Source of the DNA: UBA1081 sp964443825 | Lineage (GTDB): Bacteria > Bacillota > Clostridia > Oscillospirales > Acutalibacteraceae | Length of the DNA stretch: 9,646 nt | Direction of reading: 5' to 3' | Assembly: GCA_964443825.1 (NCBI GenBank) | Contig: CAYUEV010000048.1 | Span: forward strand, 1 to 9,646 | Shown: positions 1 through 6,210 of the stretch, one piece after another | How the letters are laid out: every line of letters begins with the position of its first letter | How positions within the stretch are numbered: the stretch's first letter is position 1 | Translations under genes and position numbers: made by a program | Notes under the pieces: model-generated | What the model was told of the DNA's origin: nothing | Seen by the model: only the letters and a program-made list of their open reading frames with translations | Databases searched by the model: none

Positions 1-66
1 GCGCCCGTTTCCGAACGCTATTTTTTTAAGTCCGTCGTAAAGTTCCTTTAAGTTGTTTTCTTCCAA
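1..66 (-). CDS. N-terminal fragment of an unidentified protein, running off the left edge
   Basis: Only the first 22 codons are present, read leftwards from a TTG start at 66-64. The start is chosen because a strong SD, AGGAGGG (complement of 74-80), lies 7 nt upstream and the frame stays open to base 1. The peptide begins MEENNLKELYDGLKKIAFGN, a charged amphipathic helix. The stretch LYDGLKKIAFGN faintly recalls short proteins annotated as phage terminase small subunits in gut Firmicutes, but this comes from memory and 22 residues cannot settle it. The gene is divergent from the corA-like gene. I found no convincing promoter for it in 81-200. Confidence 0.6.
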   Translation of the reverse strand, partial: MEENNLKELYDGLKKIAFGNGR

Positions 67-73
67 AATAATT

Positions 74-80
74 CCCTCCT
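74..80 (-). promoter_or_regulatory. Strong ribosome binding site deciding a TTG start
   Basis: The minus strand reads AGGAGGG, 7 nt before the TTG at 66-64. No ATG or GTG lies at a usable distance, so this site fixes TTG as the start of the left-edge gene. Confidence 0.65.
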
Positions 81-116
81 TTGTTTTAAATTTTTTGTTG
101 GCGCCGCCGTTTAAGG

Positions 117-140
117 ACTTTGGCGCGGAGCTCCCAAAGT
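117..140. repeat. 7-bp perfect inverted repeat in the divergent gap
   Basis: ACTTTGG (117-123) and CCAAAGT (134-140) are perfect complements separated by 10 nt that include the palindrome GAGCTC. The repeat ends 9 nt before the -35 box of the corA promoter and lies upstream of the left-edge gene's SD. It could be an operator or a hairpin in the minus-strand leader. No T-tract follows on either strand, so a terminator is unlikely. Function is unknown. Confidence 0.35.
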
Positions 141-149
141 AAAATATTC

Positions 150-178
150 TTGACAAAAACGCCTTGTTATAATATAAT
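150..178 (+). promoter_or_regulatory. Consensus sigma-A/sigma-70 promoter for the corA-like gene
   Basis: TTGACA at 150-155 and TATAAT at 173-178 both match consensus, with the optimal 17-nt spacer. Transcription should begin near 185, leaving about 160 nt of untranslated leader before the ATG at 344. A promoter this strong in front of a buried SD suggests that control acts after initiation. Confidence 0.85.
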
Positions 179-183
179 TTAAC

Positions 184-343
184 GTGGGGCGGGGCGTATT
201 CCCACCCCGATAAATAAAGTCAGAAAGGCGTTTTTTAAATGGAAACCGACTCTCATAACGAGCCTATTCCCATACGAACTAACGCTTTGTAGGGCTTGTC
301 CTTTCGCGGTGAGTCCTATGAAGCCGCGAAAGGATTTGATAAT
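184..343 (+). promoter_or_regulatory. Long structured 5' leader of the corA-like gene, candidate cis-regulatory RNA
   Basis: Several helices can be drawn. A G-rich/C-rich hairpin lies at the 5' end: GTGGG 184-188 pairs with CCCAC 201-205, or GGGG 186-189 with CCCC 205-208. AAGGCGTT 225-232 pairs with AACGCTTT 281-288 with one G-U, enclosing ATGGAA 239-244 with TTCCCAT 267-273 (one bulged C). An 11-bp hairpin at 299-334 covers the SD. GAAAGG at 223-228 duplicates the SD-side strand 328-333, so it could instead pair with CCTTTC 300-305 and free the SD. The gene downstream is a metal channel, so metal sensing is a natural guess. However, the conserved M-box (ykoK) elements are not present in order, and I do not recognise the class. 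The pairings are by eye, not from an energy calculation. Confidence 0.5.
299..334 (+). promoter_or_regulatory. SD-sequestering hairpin, possibly an H-type pseudoknot
   Basis: TCCTTTCGCGG (299-309) is perfectly complementary to CCGCGAAAGGA (324-334), 11 bp with a 14-nt loop. The SD of the corA-like gene, AAAGGA at 329-334, lies wholly inside the 3' strand and 9 nt before the ATG. Loop bases AGTCCT (312-317) can also pair with AGGGCT (291-296), 5 Watson-Crick pairs plus one G-U. That gives H-type pseudoknot topology. The alternative is a simple 291-317 hairpin that competes with the longer one. Confidence 0.6.
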
Positions 344-1282
344 ATGGTGAACTGCTTTATGTCAAGAAGCGGTCGTCTCGAGGTTTTAAAAGAGCCTGAG
401 GACGGCTGCTGGGTGAGCCTTATTTCGCCAACCGACGGCGAAATCTTAAAAATCGGCGAAACATACTCCCTTGAAACCGACGTTCTTAAAGCCGCGCTCG
501 ACGAGGACGAGCGATCGAGAATTGAGATTGAGGACAATTTCACTATGATCCTTGTCGATATTCCCGTGATAGGCGACGCGGGATCCACAGAGCTCTACAA
601 CACCGCCCCGCTCGCCATTATTGTGGTTAAAAACGCGGTAATTACGGTGTGTTCCGGGGAAACTCCCATTTTGAAGCAGTTTTCGGACGGCAAAGTAAGA
701 GATTTTTACACGAACCTCAGATCGAGATTTATTCTCCAGATCCTTTACAACTCCTCGTCGCTGTACTTAACTTACCTTAGAAACATCGACAAAAAGAGCG
801 ATGAGGTCGAAAAAGAGCTCCATAAATCCCAAAAGAACAAAGAACTTATTGAACTGCTGAAGCTTGAAAAGTCGCTCGTCTACTTTACGACGTCTTTAAG
901 GGGCAACGAGGCTATACTTGAAAAGATGCTGAGGCTTGAAATCATCAAGAAATACCCTGAGGACGTGGACTTGCTTGAGGACGTCATAATCGAGAACAAG
1001 CAGGCTATCGAGATGGCGAACATATACTCCGGCATTTTAAGCGGCACTATGGACGCTTTCGCCTCGGTAATTTCAAACAATCTCAACATCTCGATGAAAA
1101 GGCTCGCCGTTATCACGCTCGTTCTGTCCATTCCGACGCTTATTTTCTCGGCTTACGGCATGAATATGAACCTTGACGGGATGCCGTTCGCGAAAAGCCC
1201 GTTCGGCTTCCTTATAGTCGTGGTAATCGCGGTTATTATAAGCGTAACCGCCGCGTTCGCGTTTAAGTTCTCGTCGCTTTAA
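344..1282 (+). CDS. corA: CorA-family magnesium/divalent metal channel
   Basis: The protein has 312 residues, normal for the CorA family of pentameric inner-membrane Mg2+ (Co2+, Ni2+) channels. The N-terminal cytoplasmic domain opens like family members, with a conserved block near residues 22-30 (GCWVSLISP). A long charged helical region follows at about 140-245. Two membrane helices lie at the C-terminus, about 252-270 and 287-308. The hallmark Gly-Met-Asn motif is at residues 272-274, right after the first helix and preceded by Tyr271. The tail is short and ends FKFSSL. The ATG at 344 is preferred because AAAGGA lies 9 nt upstream and the protein then aligns with the family. A TTG at 296 is in frame but would lie inside the leader hairpin. 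The gene appears monocistronic and converges on the coiled-coil gene. Mg2+ is the likeliest substrate; Co2+, Ni2+ or Zn2+ efflux cannot be excluded. Confidence 0.9.
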   Translation: MVNCFMSRSGRLEVLKEPEDGCWVSLISPTDGEILKIGETYSLETDVLKAALDEDERSRIEIEDNFTMILVDIPVIGDAGSTELYNTAPLAIIVVKNAVITVCSGETPILKQFSDGKVRDFYTNLRSRFILQILYNSSSLYLTYLRNIDKKSDEVEKELHKSQKNKELIELLKLEKSLVYFTTSLRGNEAILEKMLRLEIIKKYPEDVDLLEDVIIENKQAIEMANIYSGILSGTMDAFASVISNNLNISMKRLAVITLVLSIPTLIFSAYGMNMNLDGMPFAKSPFGFLIVVVIAVIISVTAAFAFKFSSL

Positions 1283-1341
1283 TCTTTTTGGCGAACGGGG
1301 ACGCGCTTCCCGATACGGCGAACAAACCGGCGCCTGCTCTT

Positions 1342-1809
1342 TTACCAGTCCGAAAGCGTCGGCGTTTCGTCTTTTGGCTTAGGGCTTTCGCCCGGGGTCT
1401 TTGCGTTTTCGGAAAGTTTCCTGTGAAGCGCCGCGATGTTGTTTTCCACCGTTTCGTTAAGAGCGTCAAACCGCTCGTTTAAGGAGACGAACTCCTTTTC
1501 GCGCTCGGCCGACTCGTCTTTGAGAAGCTCTATTTCCGCCGATATAATATCGACGTTCTCCATAAGACTGTCCATCGTTTCCAAATACAGCTCGAGAGCC
1601 GCCTCGTCGACAAGATCCCACTTGCTGTCAAAGCTCTTGTACTCCAGATAATCCCTGATTTCGCCGAAGTACTCATAGAGGCTGTCGAGTTTCTCGTCCT
1701 GAAGATCGTCCGCGAGCTTTAAAAGCGCGATTTCACCTTCAAAGTTCGCTAATTTACCGTCGTTTGTTTGTCCTTGACTTTGATTATTAGTATTATTACG
1801 ATTTGCCAT
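1342..1809 (-). CDS. Uncharacterised acidic coiled-coil protein
   Basis: This 155-residue protein is not one I recognise. The start is secure: AAGGAGG (complement of 1816-1822) lies 6 nt before the ATG. Residues 1-18 are rich in Asn and Gln and probably disordered. Residues 20-80 look like acidic amphipathic helices with one Trp (64) and several aromatics (Tyr45, Tyr47, Phe48, Tyr54, Tyr57). Residues 86-128 form about six uninterrupted heptads, with core positions at 86, 89, 93, 96, 100, 103, 107, 110, 114, 117, 121, 124 and 128. Ser100, Arg103 and Asn124 are polar breaks in that core. The tail 138-155 is Pro/Lys/Glu-rich and ends in Trp. There is no signal peptide, membrane segment or Cys, so it should be a soluble, probably oligomeric cytoplasmic protein. 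It has its own promoter and converges on corA with 59 nt between stop codons. No function is assigned. Confidence 0.85.
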   Translation of the reverse strand: MANRNNTNNQSQGQTNDGKLANFEGEIALLKLADDLQDEKLDSLYEYFGEIRDYLEYKSFDSKWDLVDEAALELYLETMDSLMENVDIISAEIELLKDESAEREKEFVSLNERFDALNETVENNIAALHRKLSENAKTPGESPKPKDETPTLSDW

Positions 1810-1867
1810 AAATATCCTCCTTTAATTGTTTGGTATTAGGTAGGTACTTTGGTTAGCTTCTGATTAT

Positions 1868-1896
1868 ATTGTAGTATTACTTTGAACCTTTGTCAA
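1868..1896 (-). promoter_or_regulatory. Sigma-A-type promoter of the coiled-coil gene
   Basis: On the minus strand, TTGACA (complement of 1891-1896) and TACAAT (complement of 1868-1873) are separated by exactly 17 nt. Transcription would start near 1861, giving a leader of about 50 nt before the ATG at 1809. A second TATAAT-like hexamer (complement of 1863-1868) lies too far from the -35 (22 nt) to be its partner. Confidence 0.65.
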
Positions 1897-2103
1897 GTAC
1901 TTTTTAGTAATTTTCTAAAATTTTCATAAAAAATATTAAAGGAGTAAAGACTTTCGACAAAAGACACACATATTACATCTGAAATTTGGAGTTATTGCGT
2001 CTATTTTCAAGTTGTTATAAGTAACGGTTGAGCTTAAGACCGTTAATTCAGGCTTGTTCGCCCTTTACTACCGTCTTTTATCTTTTGTCTTACGGCTAAA
2101 ATC
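1897..2103 (+). promoter_or_regulatory. Upstream region of the pyrG operon: weak promoter candidate, hairpin, pyrimidine-rich leader without SD
   Basis: The part from 1897 to 1980 is AT-rich with nothing I can name. A weak promoter may lie at TTGCGT (1995-2000) and TATAAG (2016-2021), but its spacer is only 15 nt. A 7-bp perfect inverted repeat, TAACGGT (2022-2028) with ACCGTTA (2039-2045), could be an operator or a hairpin. ACCGT recurs at 2070-2074 and could pair with the same left arm. Bases 2061-2091 are 26/31 pyrimidine. No SD-like purine run precedes the pyrG ATG. The GGGC-start attenuator known from Bacillus pyrG is not evident. Confidence 0.3.
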
Positions 2104-3714
2104 ATGTCTAAATACATTTTCGTTACGGGCGGAGTCGTTTCGGGACTCGGCAAGGGAATCACCGCCGCGTCTTTGGGGAGGCTTTTAAAAGCGAGAGGCC
2201 TTAAAGTCGCGGCTCAGAAACTCGACCCTTATATAAACGTGGATCCCGGCACGATGAGCCCTTACCAGCACGGGGAAGTCTACGTGACGGAGGACGGCGC
2301 CGAAACCGACCTCGATTTGGGTCATTACGAGCGATTTATCGACGAGGATTTGAACAAGTACTCGAACCTCACGACCGGCAAAGTCTACTGGAACGTCTTA
2401 AACAAGGAGCGCAGAGGCGAGTTTTTGGGCGAGACGGTGCAGGTAATTCCGCATATTACAAATGAAATCAAATCATTTATATATAACGTCGGCAAAAAGT
2501 CGGACGCGGACATAGTAATTACGGAGATAGGCGGCACCGTGGGCGACATCGAGAGCCAGCCCTTCTTAGAGGCCATAAGGCAGGTGGGGCTTGAGCAGGG
2601 CGCCGGGAACAGCCTTTTTATTCACGTCACGCTGGTGCCGTATATAAGCGGCTCAAACGAGCATAAGTCGAAACCCACGCAGCACTCCGTAAAAGAGCTT
2701 CAGGCGATGGGGATTTTTCCCAACATCGTCGTTTTGAGATGCGACAAACCTATGCCGGAGAGCATTTTCAATAAAATTTCACTGTTTTGCAATATCAAGA
2801 AGGACTGCGTTATACAAAACCTCACCGTTCCCGTTCTGTACGAAGCGCCTTTAATGCTGGAAAAGCACAATTTTTCCGATATTGTGTGCAGGGAGTTGAA
2901 CTTAAACGTCCCGCCGCCGGATCTTACAGAGTGGACGAGCCTTGTCGAGAGGATCCACAACAGGACTAAAAAGTGTTCCATAGCCTTAGTCGGGAAATAC
3001 GTCGCGCTTCACGACGCATATCTTTCGGTCGCCGAGGCTTTAAGGCACGCGGGTTACGAAAACGACGCGAGCGTTGAGATCGAGTGGGTCGATTCCGAAG
3101 CGATAACTCCCATGAACGCGGAAGAAATCTTAAAAAGCGCCGACGGAATTTTAATTCCCGGGGGATTCGGAGCGAGAGGCGTGGAGGGGAAAGTCCTGGC
3201 CTGCGAGTACGCCCGCGAAAACAACGTCCCGTACCTTGGGATCTGCCTTGGGATGCAGGCGGCGGTAATCGAGTTCGCCAGGAACGTCTGCGGTCTTAAA
3301 GACGCTAATTCGGGCGAATTTGACGAAATAACGAAAAATAACGTTATAGACTTTATGCCCGACCAGAACGACGAAATACCCAAGGGCGGCACGCTGAGAT
3401 TAGGCGCTTACCCGTGCAGGATTAAAGCCGGAACCTTAATGCACAAACTTTACGAAACCACGCTTATAAGCGAGCGCCACCGCCACAGATATGAATTTAA
3501 CAACAACTTCAGGGAGATCCTCTCGGAGAACGGGCTTTTTATAAGCGGGACTTCTCCCGACGGCCATATCGTGGAAACCGTGGAGATCCCCGCAAACGAC
3601 TTCTTTATAGGCGTCCAGTTCCACCCCGAGTTTAAGAGCCGGCCGAACCGCGCCCACCCGCTCTTTAAAGGTCTTATCAAAGCGGCTCTCAACTATAAAA
3701 ATAAAAAGGTCTGA
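2104..3714 (+). CDS. pyrG: CTP synthase, glutamine-hydrolysing
   Basis: This cytoplasmic enzyme converts UTP to CTP using ATP and ammonia from glutamine. It has 536 residues, the usual bacterial length. The N-terminal synthase domain (about 1-265) opens MSKYIFVTGGVVSGLGKGI, the family's signature start with its P-loop (Lys17), and later carries DLGHYERF and TEIGGTVGDIES. The C-terminal class I glutamine amidotransferase domain (from about 292) has the oxyanion loop GGFGARG, nucleophile Cys381 in GICLGMQ, and His507/Glu509 in FHPE, so the triad is complete. The start is fixed by homology rather than by an SD, since none is visible before the ATG. It leads the operon, and the next gene begins 28 nt after its stop. 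CTP feeds nucleic acid, phospholipid and activated-sugar synthesis. Confidence 0.97.
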   Translation: MSKYIFVTGGVVSGLGKGITAASLGRLLKARGLKVAAQKLDPYINVDPGTMSPYQHGEVYVTEDGAETDLDLGHYERFIDEDLNKYSNLTTGKVYWNVLNKERRGEFLGETVQVIPHITNEIKSFIYNVGKKSDADIVITEIGGTVGDIESQPFLEAIRQVGLEQGAGNSLFIHVTLVPYISGSNEHKSKPTQHSVKELQAMGIFPNIVVLRCDKPMPESIFNKISLFCNIKKDCVIQNLTVPVLYEAPLMLEKHNFSDIVCRELNLNVPPPDLTEWTSLVERIHNRTKKCSIALVGKYVALHDAYLSVAEALRHAGYENDASVEIEWVDSEAITPMNAEEILKSADGILIPGGFGARGVEGKVLACEYARENNVPYLGICLGMQAAVIEFARNVCGLKDANSGEFDEITKNNVIDFMPDQNDEIPKGGTLRLGAYPCRIKAGTLMHKLYETTLISERHRHRYEFNNNFREILSENGLFISGTSPDGHIVETVEIPANDFFIGVQFHPEFKSRPNRAHPLFKGLIKAALNYKNKKV

Positions 3715-3742
3715 CGGCCGTTTTACTTAAAAAGGCGTTAAA

Positions 3743-5344
3743 ATGGAAATAAAAATACTAAGCTCGCTGTCGAAAGTGTTCCCGAAATTTATCGCGAACG
3801 AGTTTGAAATCGGGGATATCTCCCTTTTAAAGAACGAAAGCGTAAATTTTCAAATAGCCGTAAAGCCGGACGAGGACGGGGAAACCCGCGTCTTCGCCAT
3901 GAACCCTTATCTCACCATATACAAGCAGCAATCCGTCCCCGTAAGCTCCGTCAAAAAAATCGAAAGGGACGACTACTATATCAACGACTGCGAAGAGGGG
4001 CTTTACCCGGACGTTTTAATCCCCCTGAAAGGCTTTTTGGAGCTTAAAAAAGACGAATGGACGGCCATTTGGTGCGAGTACTGCCCGAGAGGGGAGCTTC
4101 CCGCCGGAAAACGCGACGTCGCGATAAACATCCTAAACGAGACCGTGTCGGTTTTTGTAAACATTATGGACGCGTCTTTCCCCAGGCAGAGGCTTATCCA
4201 CACCAACTGGTTCCACAGCGACTGTCTGGCGACTTACTACAACGTCGAGGTTTTTTCGGACGAGTACTGGAGAATAGTTAAAAACTTTATGGTTACGGCG
4301 GCGCGTCACGGCGTAAATATGATTCTAACGCCTATATTCACCCCGCCCTTAGACACCGAAGTGGGCGGCGAAAGACCTACGGTTCAGCTAATCGACGTCG
4401 CGATAAACGCCGACCGCCAATATACTTTTGGGTTCGAGAAGCTTAAAAAGTGGATTGAAATCGCCGGGGAAGCGGGAATAGAATACTTTGAGATTTCCCA
4501 TTTGTTCACCCAGTGGGGAGCTTTGCACGCCCCCAAGATTATGGCCGACACGCCGTCGGGATACAAAAGAATATTCGGCTGGGAGACCGACGCCCACAAA
4601 GAGGAATATACCGACTTTTTAAGGAGCCTTGCGCCGGAGCTTAACAATTTCCTTAAAGAAAACAACCTGACCGGCAAAGTTATAATTCACACTTCTGACG
4701 AGCCGGAGTTAAAGGACTTCTTAAGCTATAAAAAGTCGGCGAACGTCATAAAGGAAATTTTCCCCGGCCTTAAAAAAATGGACGCTTTGTCGTGTTTTGA
4801 GTACTATAAGCGCGGGATTGTGGAACATCCCATCGTAAATATTCAGCGTATCGACGAATTTTACAAAAAAGTCCCCGAATTGTGGACTTACTACTGTTGC
4901 AACCCCAAAAACGGCCGCTACCCCAACCGCTTTATCGCCATGCCGCTTTTAAGAGTCAGGGTTTTGGGGTTTATTATGTACGTTTACGACGTTAAGGGCT
5001 TTCTCCAGTGGGGTTATAATTTTTACTACACGAGGTACTCGAAAAGACAGGTAGACCCTTACAATGAAACGGACGCGGGAGGGGACTTTCCCTCGGGCGA
5101 CTCTTTTGTCGTTTACCCGGCCCCGGACGGAACCGCCTACCCCTCCTTAAGACTGAAAGTTTTTTACGACGCCGTTAAGGATTTCGAAGCTCTTAAAATG
5201 CTGGAGGAGAAAGCCGGGCGGGAAAATACTCTTAAATTTCTCAATAAAGGTTTAAAAAAGCCGATTTCAGCCAATAATTACCCTCGCGACGAAAAATGGC
5301 TCACCCTGAAAAGAGAGGAGATAAACAGGCTCTTAGAGGATTAA
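3743..5344 (+). CDS. DUF4091 / GH123-like glycoside hydrolase, cytoplasmic
   Basis: This 533-residue protein begins with a beta-rich region (about 1-145) and continues into a TIM-barrel-like catalytic region typical of DUF4091 proteins, which are related to GH123 beta-N-acetylgalactosaminidases. Family blocks visible are TPIFTPPLDTEVGGERPTVQ, FTQWGALHAPKIMA, the Asp319-Glu320 pair in HTSDEPE, GFLQWGYNFYY, and a C-terminal block with TDAGGDFPSGDSFVVYP. In characterised GH123 enzymes an adjacent Asp-Glu pair performs substrate-assisted catalysis, so D319/E320 are the likely catalytic residues (inference). There is no signal peptide or membrane segment, which implies action on an imported or internal glycan. 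The SD AAAGG (3731-3735) is 7 nt before the ATG. It sits between pyrG and dapF, 28 nt after pyrG's stop and 11 nt before dapF. The substrate is unknown; a hexosaminide is plausible. Confidence 0.82.
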   Translation: MEIKILSSLSKVFPKFIANEFEIGDISLLKNESVNFQIAVKPDEDGETRVFAMNPYLTIYKQQSVPVSSVKKIERDDYYINDCEEGLYPDVLIPLKGFLELKKDEWTAIWCEYCPRGELPAGKRDVAINILNETVSVFVNIMDASFPRQRLIHTNWFHSDCLATYYNVEVFSDEYWRIVKNFMVTAARHGVNMILTPIFTPPLDTEVGGERPTVQLIDVAINADRQYTFGFEKLKKWIEIAGEAGIEYFEISHLFTQWGALHAPKIMADTPSGYKRIFGWETDAHKEEYTDFLRSLAPELNNFLKENNLTGKVIIHTSDEPELKDFLSYKKSANVIKEIFPGLKKMDALSCFEYYKRGIVEHPIVNIQRIDEFYKKVPELWTYYCCNPKNGRYPNRFIAMPLLRVRVLGFIMYVYDVKGFLQWGYNFYYTRYSKRQVDPYNETDAGGDFPSGDSFVVYPAPDGTAYPSLRLKVFYDAVKDFEALKMLEEKAGRENTLKFLNKGLKKPISANNYPRDEKWLTLKREEINRLLED

Positions 5345-5355
5345 GGGCGCAAGAT

Positions 5356-6210
5356 ATGGAATTTACTAAAATGCACGGAGCGGGCAACGACTATATTTAC
5401 GTGAACGGCTTCAAAGAAAACGTAAAGGACAGAAGCTCCTTAGCCAAAAAAATAAGCGACCGACATTTCGGAATAGGTTCGGACGGGCTCATTTTTATAG
5501 ATCCGTCGGACGCGGCCGACTGCAAAATGGACATGTACAACGCCGACGGCTCAAGGGGGAAAATGTGCGGAAACGGCGTAAGATGCGTCGCAAAATACGT
5601 TTACGACAACGGTATCGTCAAAAAAGACGAAATTTCGGTTGAAACGTTGAGCGGGATTAAAAATATAAAAGTCAAAACAAAAGACGGCCTTGTGACGCTC
5701 GCCACCGTCAATATGGGAGAGCCGGTGTTTTCGCCTTCCTTAATCCCCGCGGACTTTCCCGGCGAAAAAGTAATAAACGAACCCTTAAAAGCCGGGGACA
5801 AAACCTATAATGTGACGCTCGTCTCAATGGGAAACCCGCACTGCGTGACGTTCGTCGGCGACGTAAACGACATAAAAATCGAAGAGACGGGCCCTCTTTT
5901 CGAAAATCATCAAAAATTCCCCGACAGGATAAACGCGGAGTTTATTAAGGCGGCGGACGAAAATCACCTTGAAATGAGAGTGTGGGAAAGAGGCTCGGGC
6001 GAGACTCTGGCCTGCGGCACGGGCGCCTGCGCGGCTCTCGCGGCGGCGGTTCTTTGCGGATACTGCGAAAAAGACTCCTTAGTGGACGTTAAACTTTTAG
6101 GCGGAAACCTAAAAATAAAGTGGGATTCAAAAGACAACTCCATTTATATGACGGGTCCCGCCGAAACCATATACACGGGGGATTACCCTTTAAAAGAGGA
6201 GAACTCATGA
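5356..6210 (+). CDS. dapF: Diaminopimelate epimerase
   Basis: This cytoplasmic, cofactor-free racemase interconverts LL- and meso-diaminopimelate, the last step before peptidoglycan crosslinking or lysine formation. It has 284 residues, normal for DapF. It starts MEFTKMHGAGNDYIYV, the family N-terminus. Catalytic Cys71 lies in MCGNGVRC and the second, Cys220, in LACGTGACA, so the two-thiol active site is intact. The ATG at 5356 is chosen because it gives this canonical N-terminus and has AAGGG (5343-5347) 8 nt upstream, overlapping the previous stop codon. An in-frame ATG at 5296 lies within the preceding gene and is rejected. Its TGA overlaps the ATG of dapL (ATGA), which suggests translational coupling. 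Confidence 0.96.
   Translation: MEFTKMHGAGNDYIYVNGFKENVKDRSSLAKKISDRHFGIGSDGLIFIDPSDAADCKMDMYNADGSRGKMCGNGVRCVAKYVYDNGIVKKDEISVETLSGIKNIKVKTKDGLVTLATVNMGEPVFSPSLIPADFPGEKVINEPLKAGDKTYNVTLVSMGNPHCVTFVGDVNDIKIEETGPLFENHQKFPDRINAEFIKAADENHLEMRVWERGSGETLACGTGACAALAAAVLCGYCEKDSLVDVKLLGGNLKIKWDSKDNSIYMTGPAETIYTGDYPLKEENS

Noticed and set aside
185..343. M-box (ykoK) magnesium riboswitch upstream of corA
   Set aside because: A GCTTGTCC-like fragment (294-301) and a GGTGAG fragment (308-313) recall M-box pieces, but they are in the wrong order and spacing and the other conserved blocks are missing.
296..343. TTG at 296 as the start of the corA-like gene
   Set aside because: It lies inside the SD-sequestering structure, has no SD of its own, and adds 16 residues not typical of the family. 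ATG at 344 has a well-spaced SD and fits the family N-terminus.
1283..1341. Bidirectional intrinsic terminator between the convergent genes
   Set aside because: Only 4-bp GC stems (for example CGGG/CCCG near 1297-1314) are visible and none is followed by a T-tract on the appropriate strand.
1263..1482. Small reading frames on both strands around the convergent corA and coiled-coil 3' ends
   Set aside because: They are low-complexity, Arg-rich shadows of the two real genes and lack SD sites.
1862..1911. TATAAT (complement of 1863-1868) paired with TTGACA (complement of 1891-1896), and an ATTACT/AGTAAT dyad at 1875-1911
   Set aside because: The 22-nt spacer is too long for a promoter, and TACAAT at 17 nt fits better. 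The dyad has short arms and a 25-nt-plus loop, which is expected by chance in AT-rich sequence.
5296..5355. Upstream in-frame ATG for dapF overlapping the DUF4091 gene
   Set aside because: The added 20 residues are the shadow of the preceding coding sequence. The canonical DapF N-terminus begins at 5356 with an SD.
6120..6206. Longer dapL reading frame starting inside dapF
   Set aside because: No SD is present and the extra residues are unlike DapL. ATG at 6207 has GAGGAG in place and overlaps the dapF stop in the usual ATGA way.
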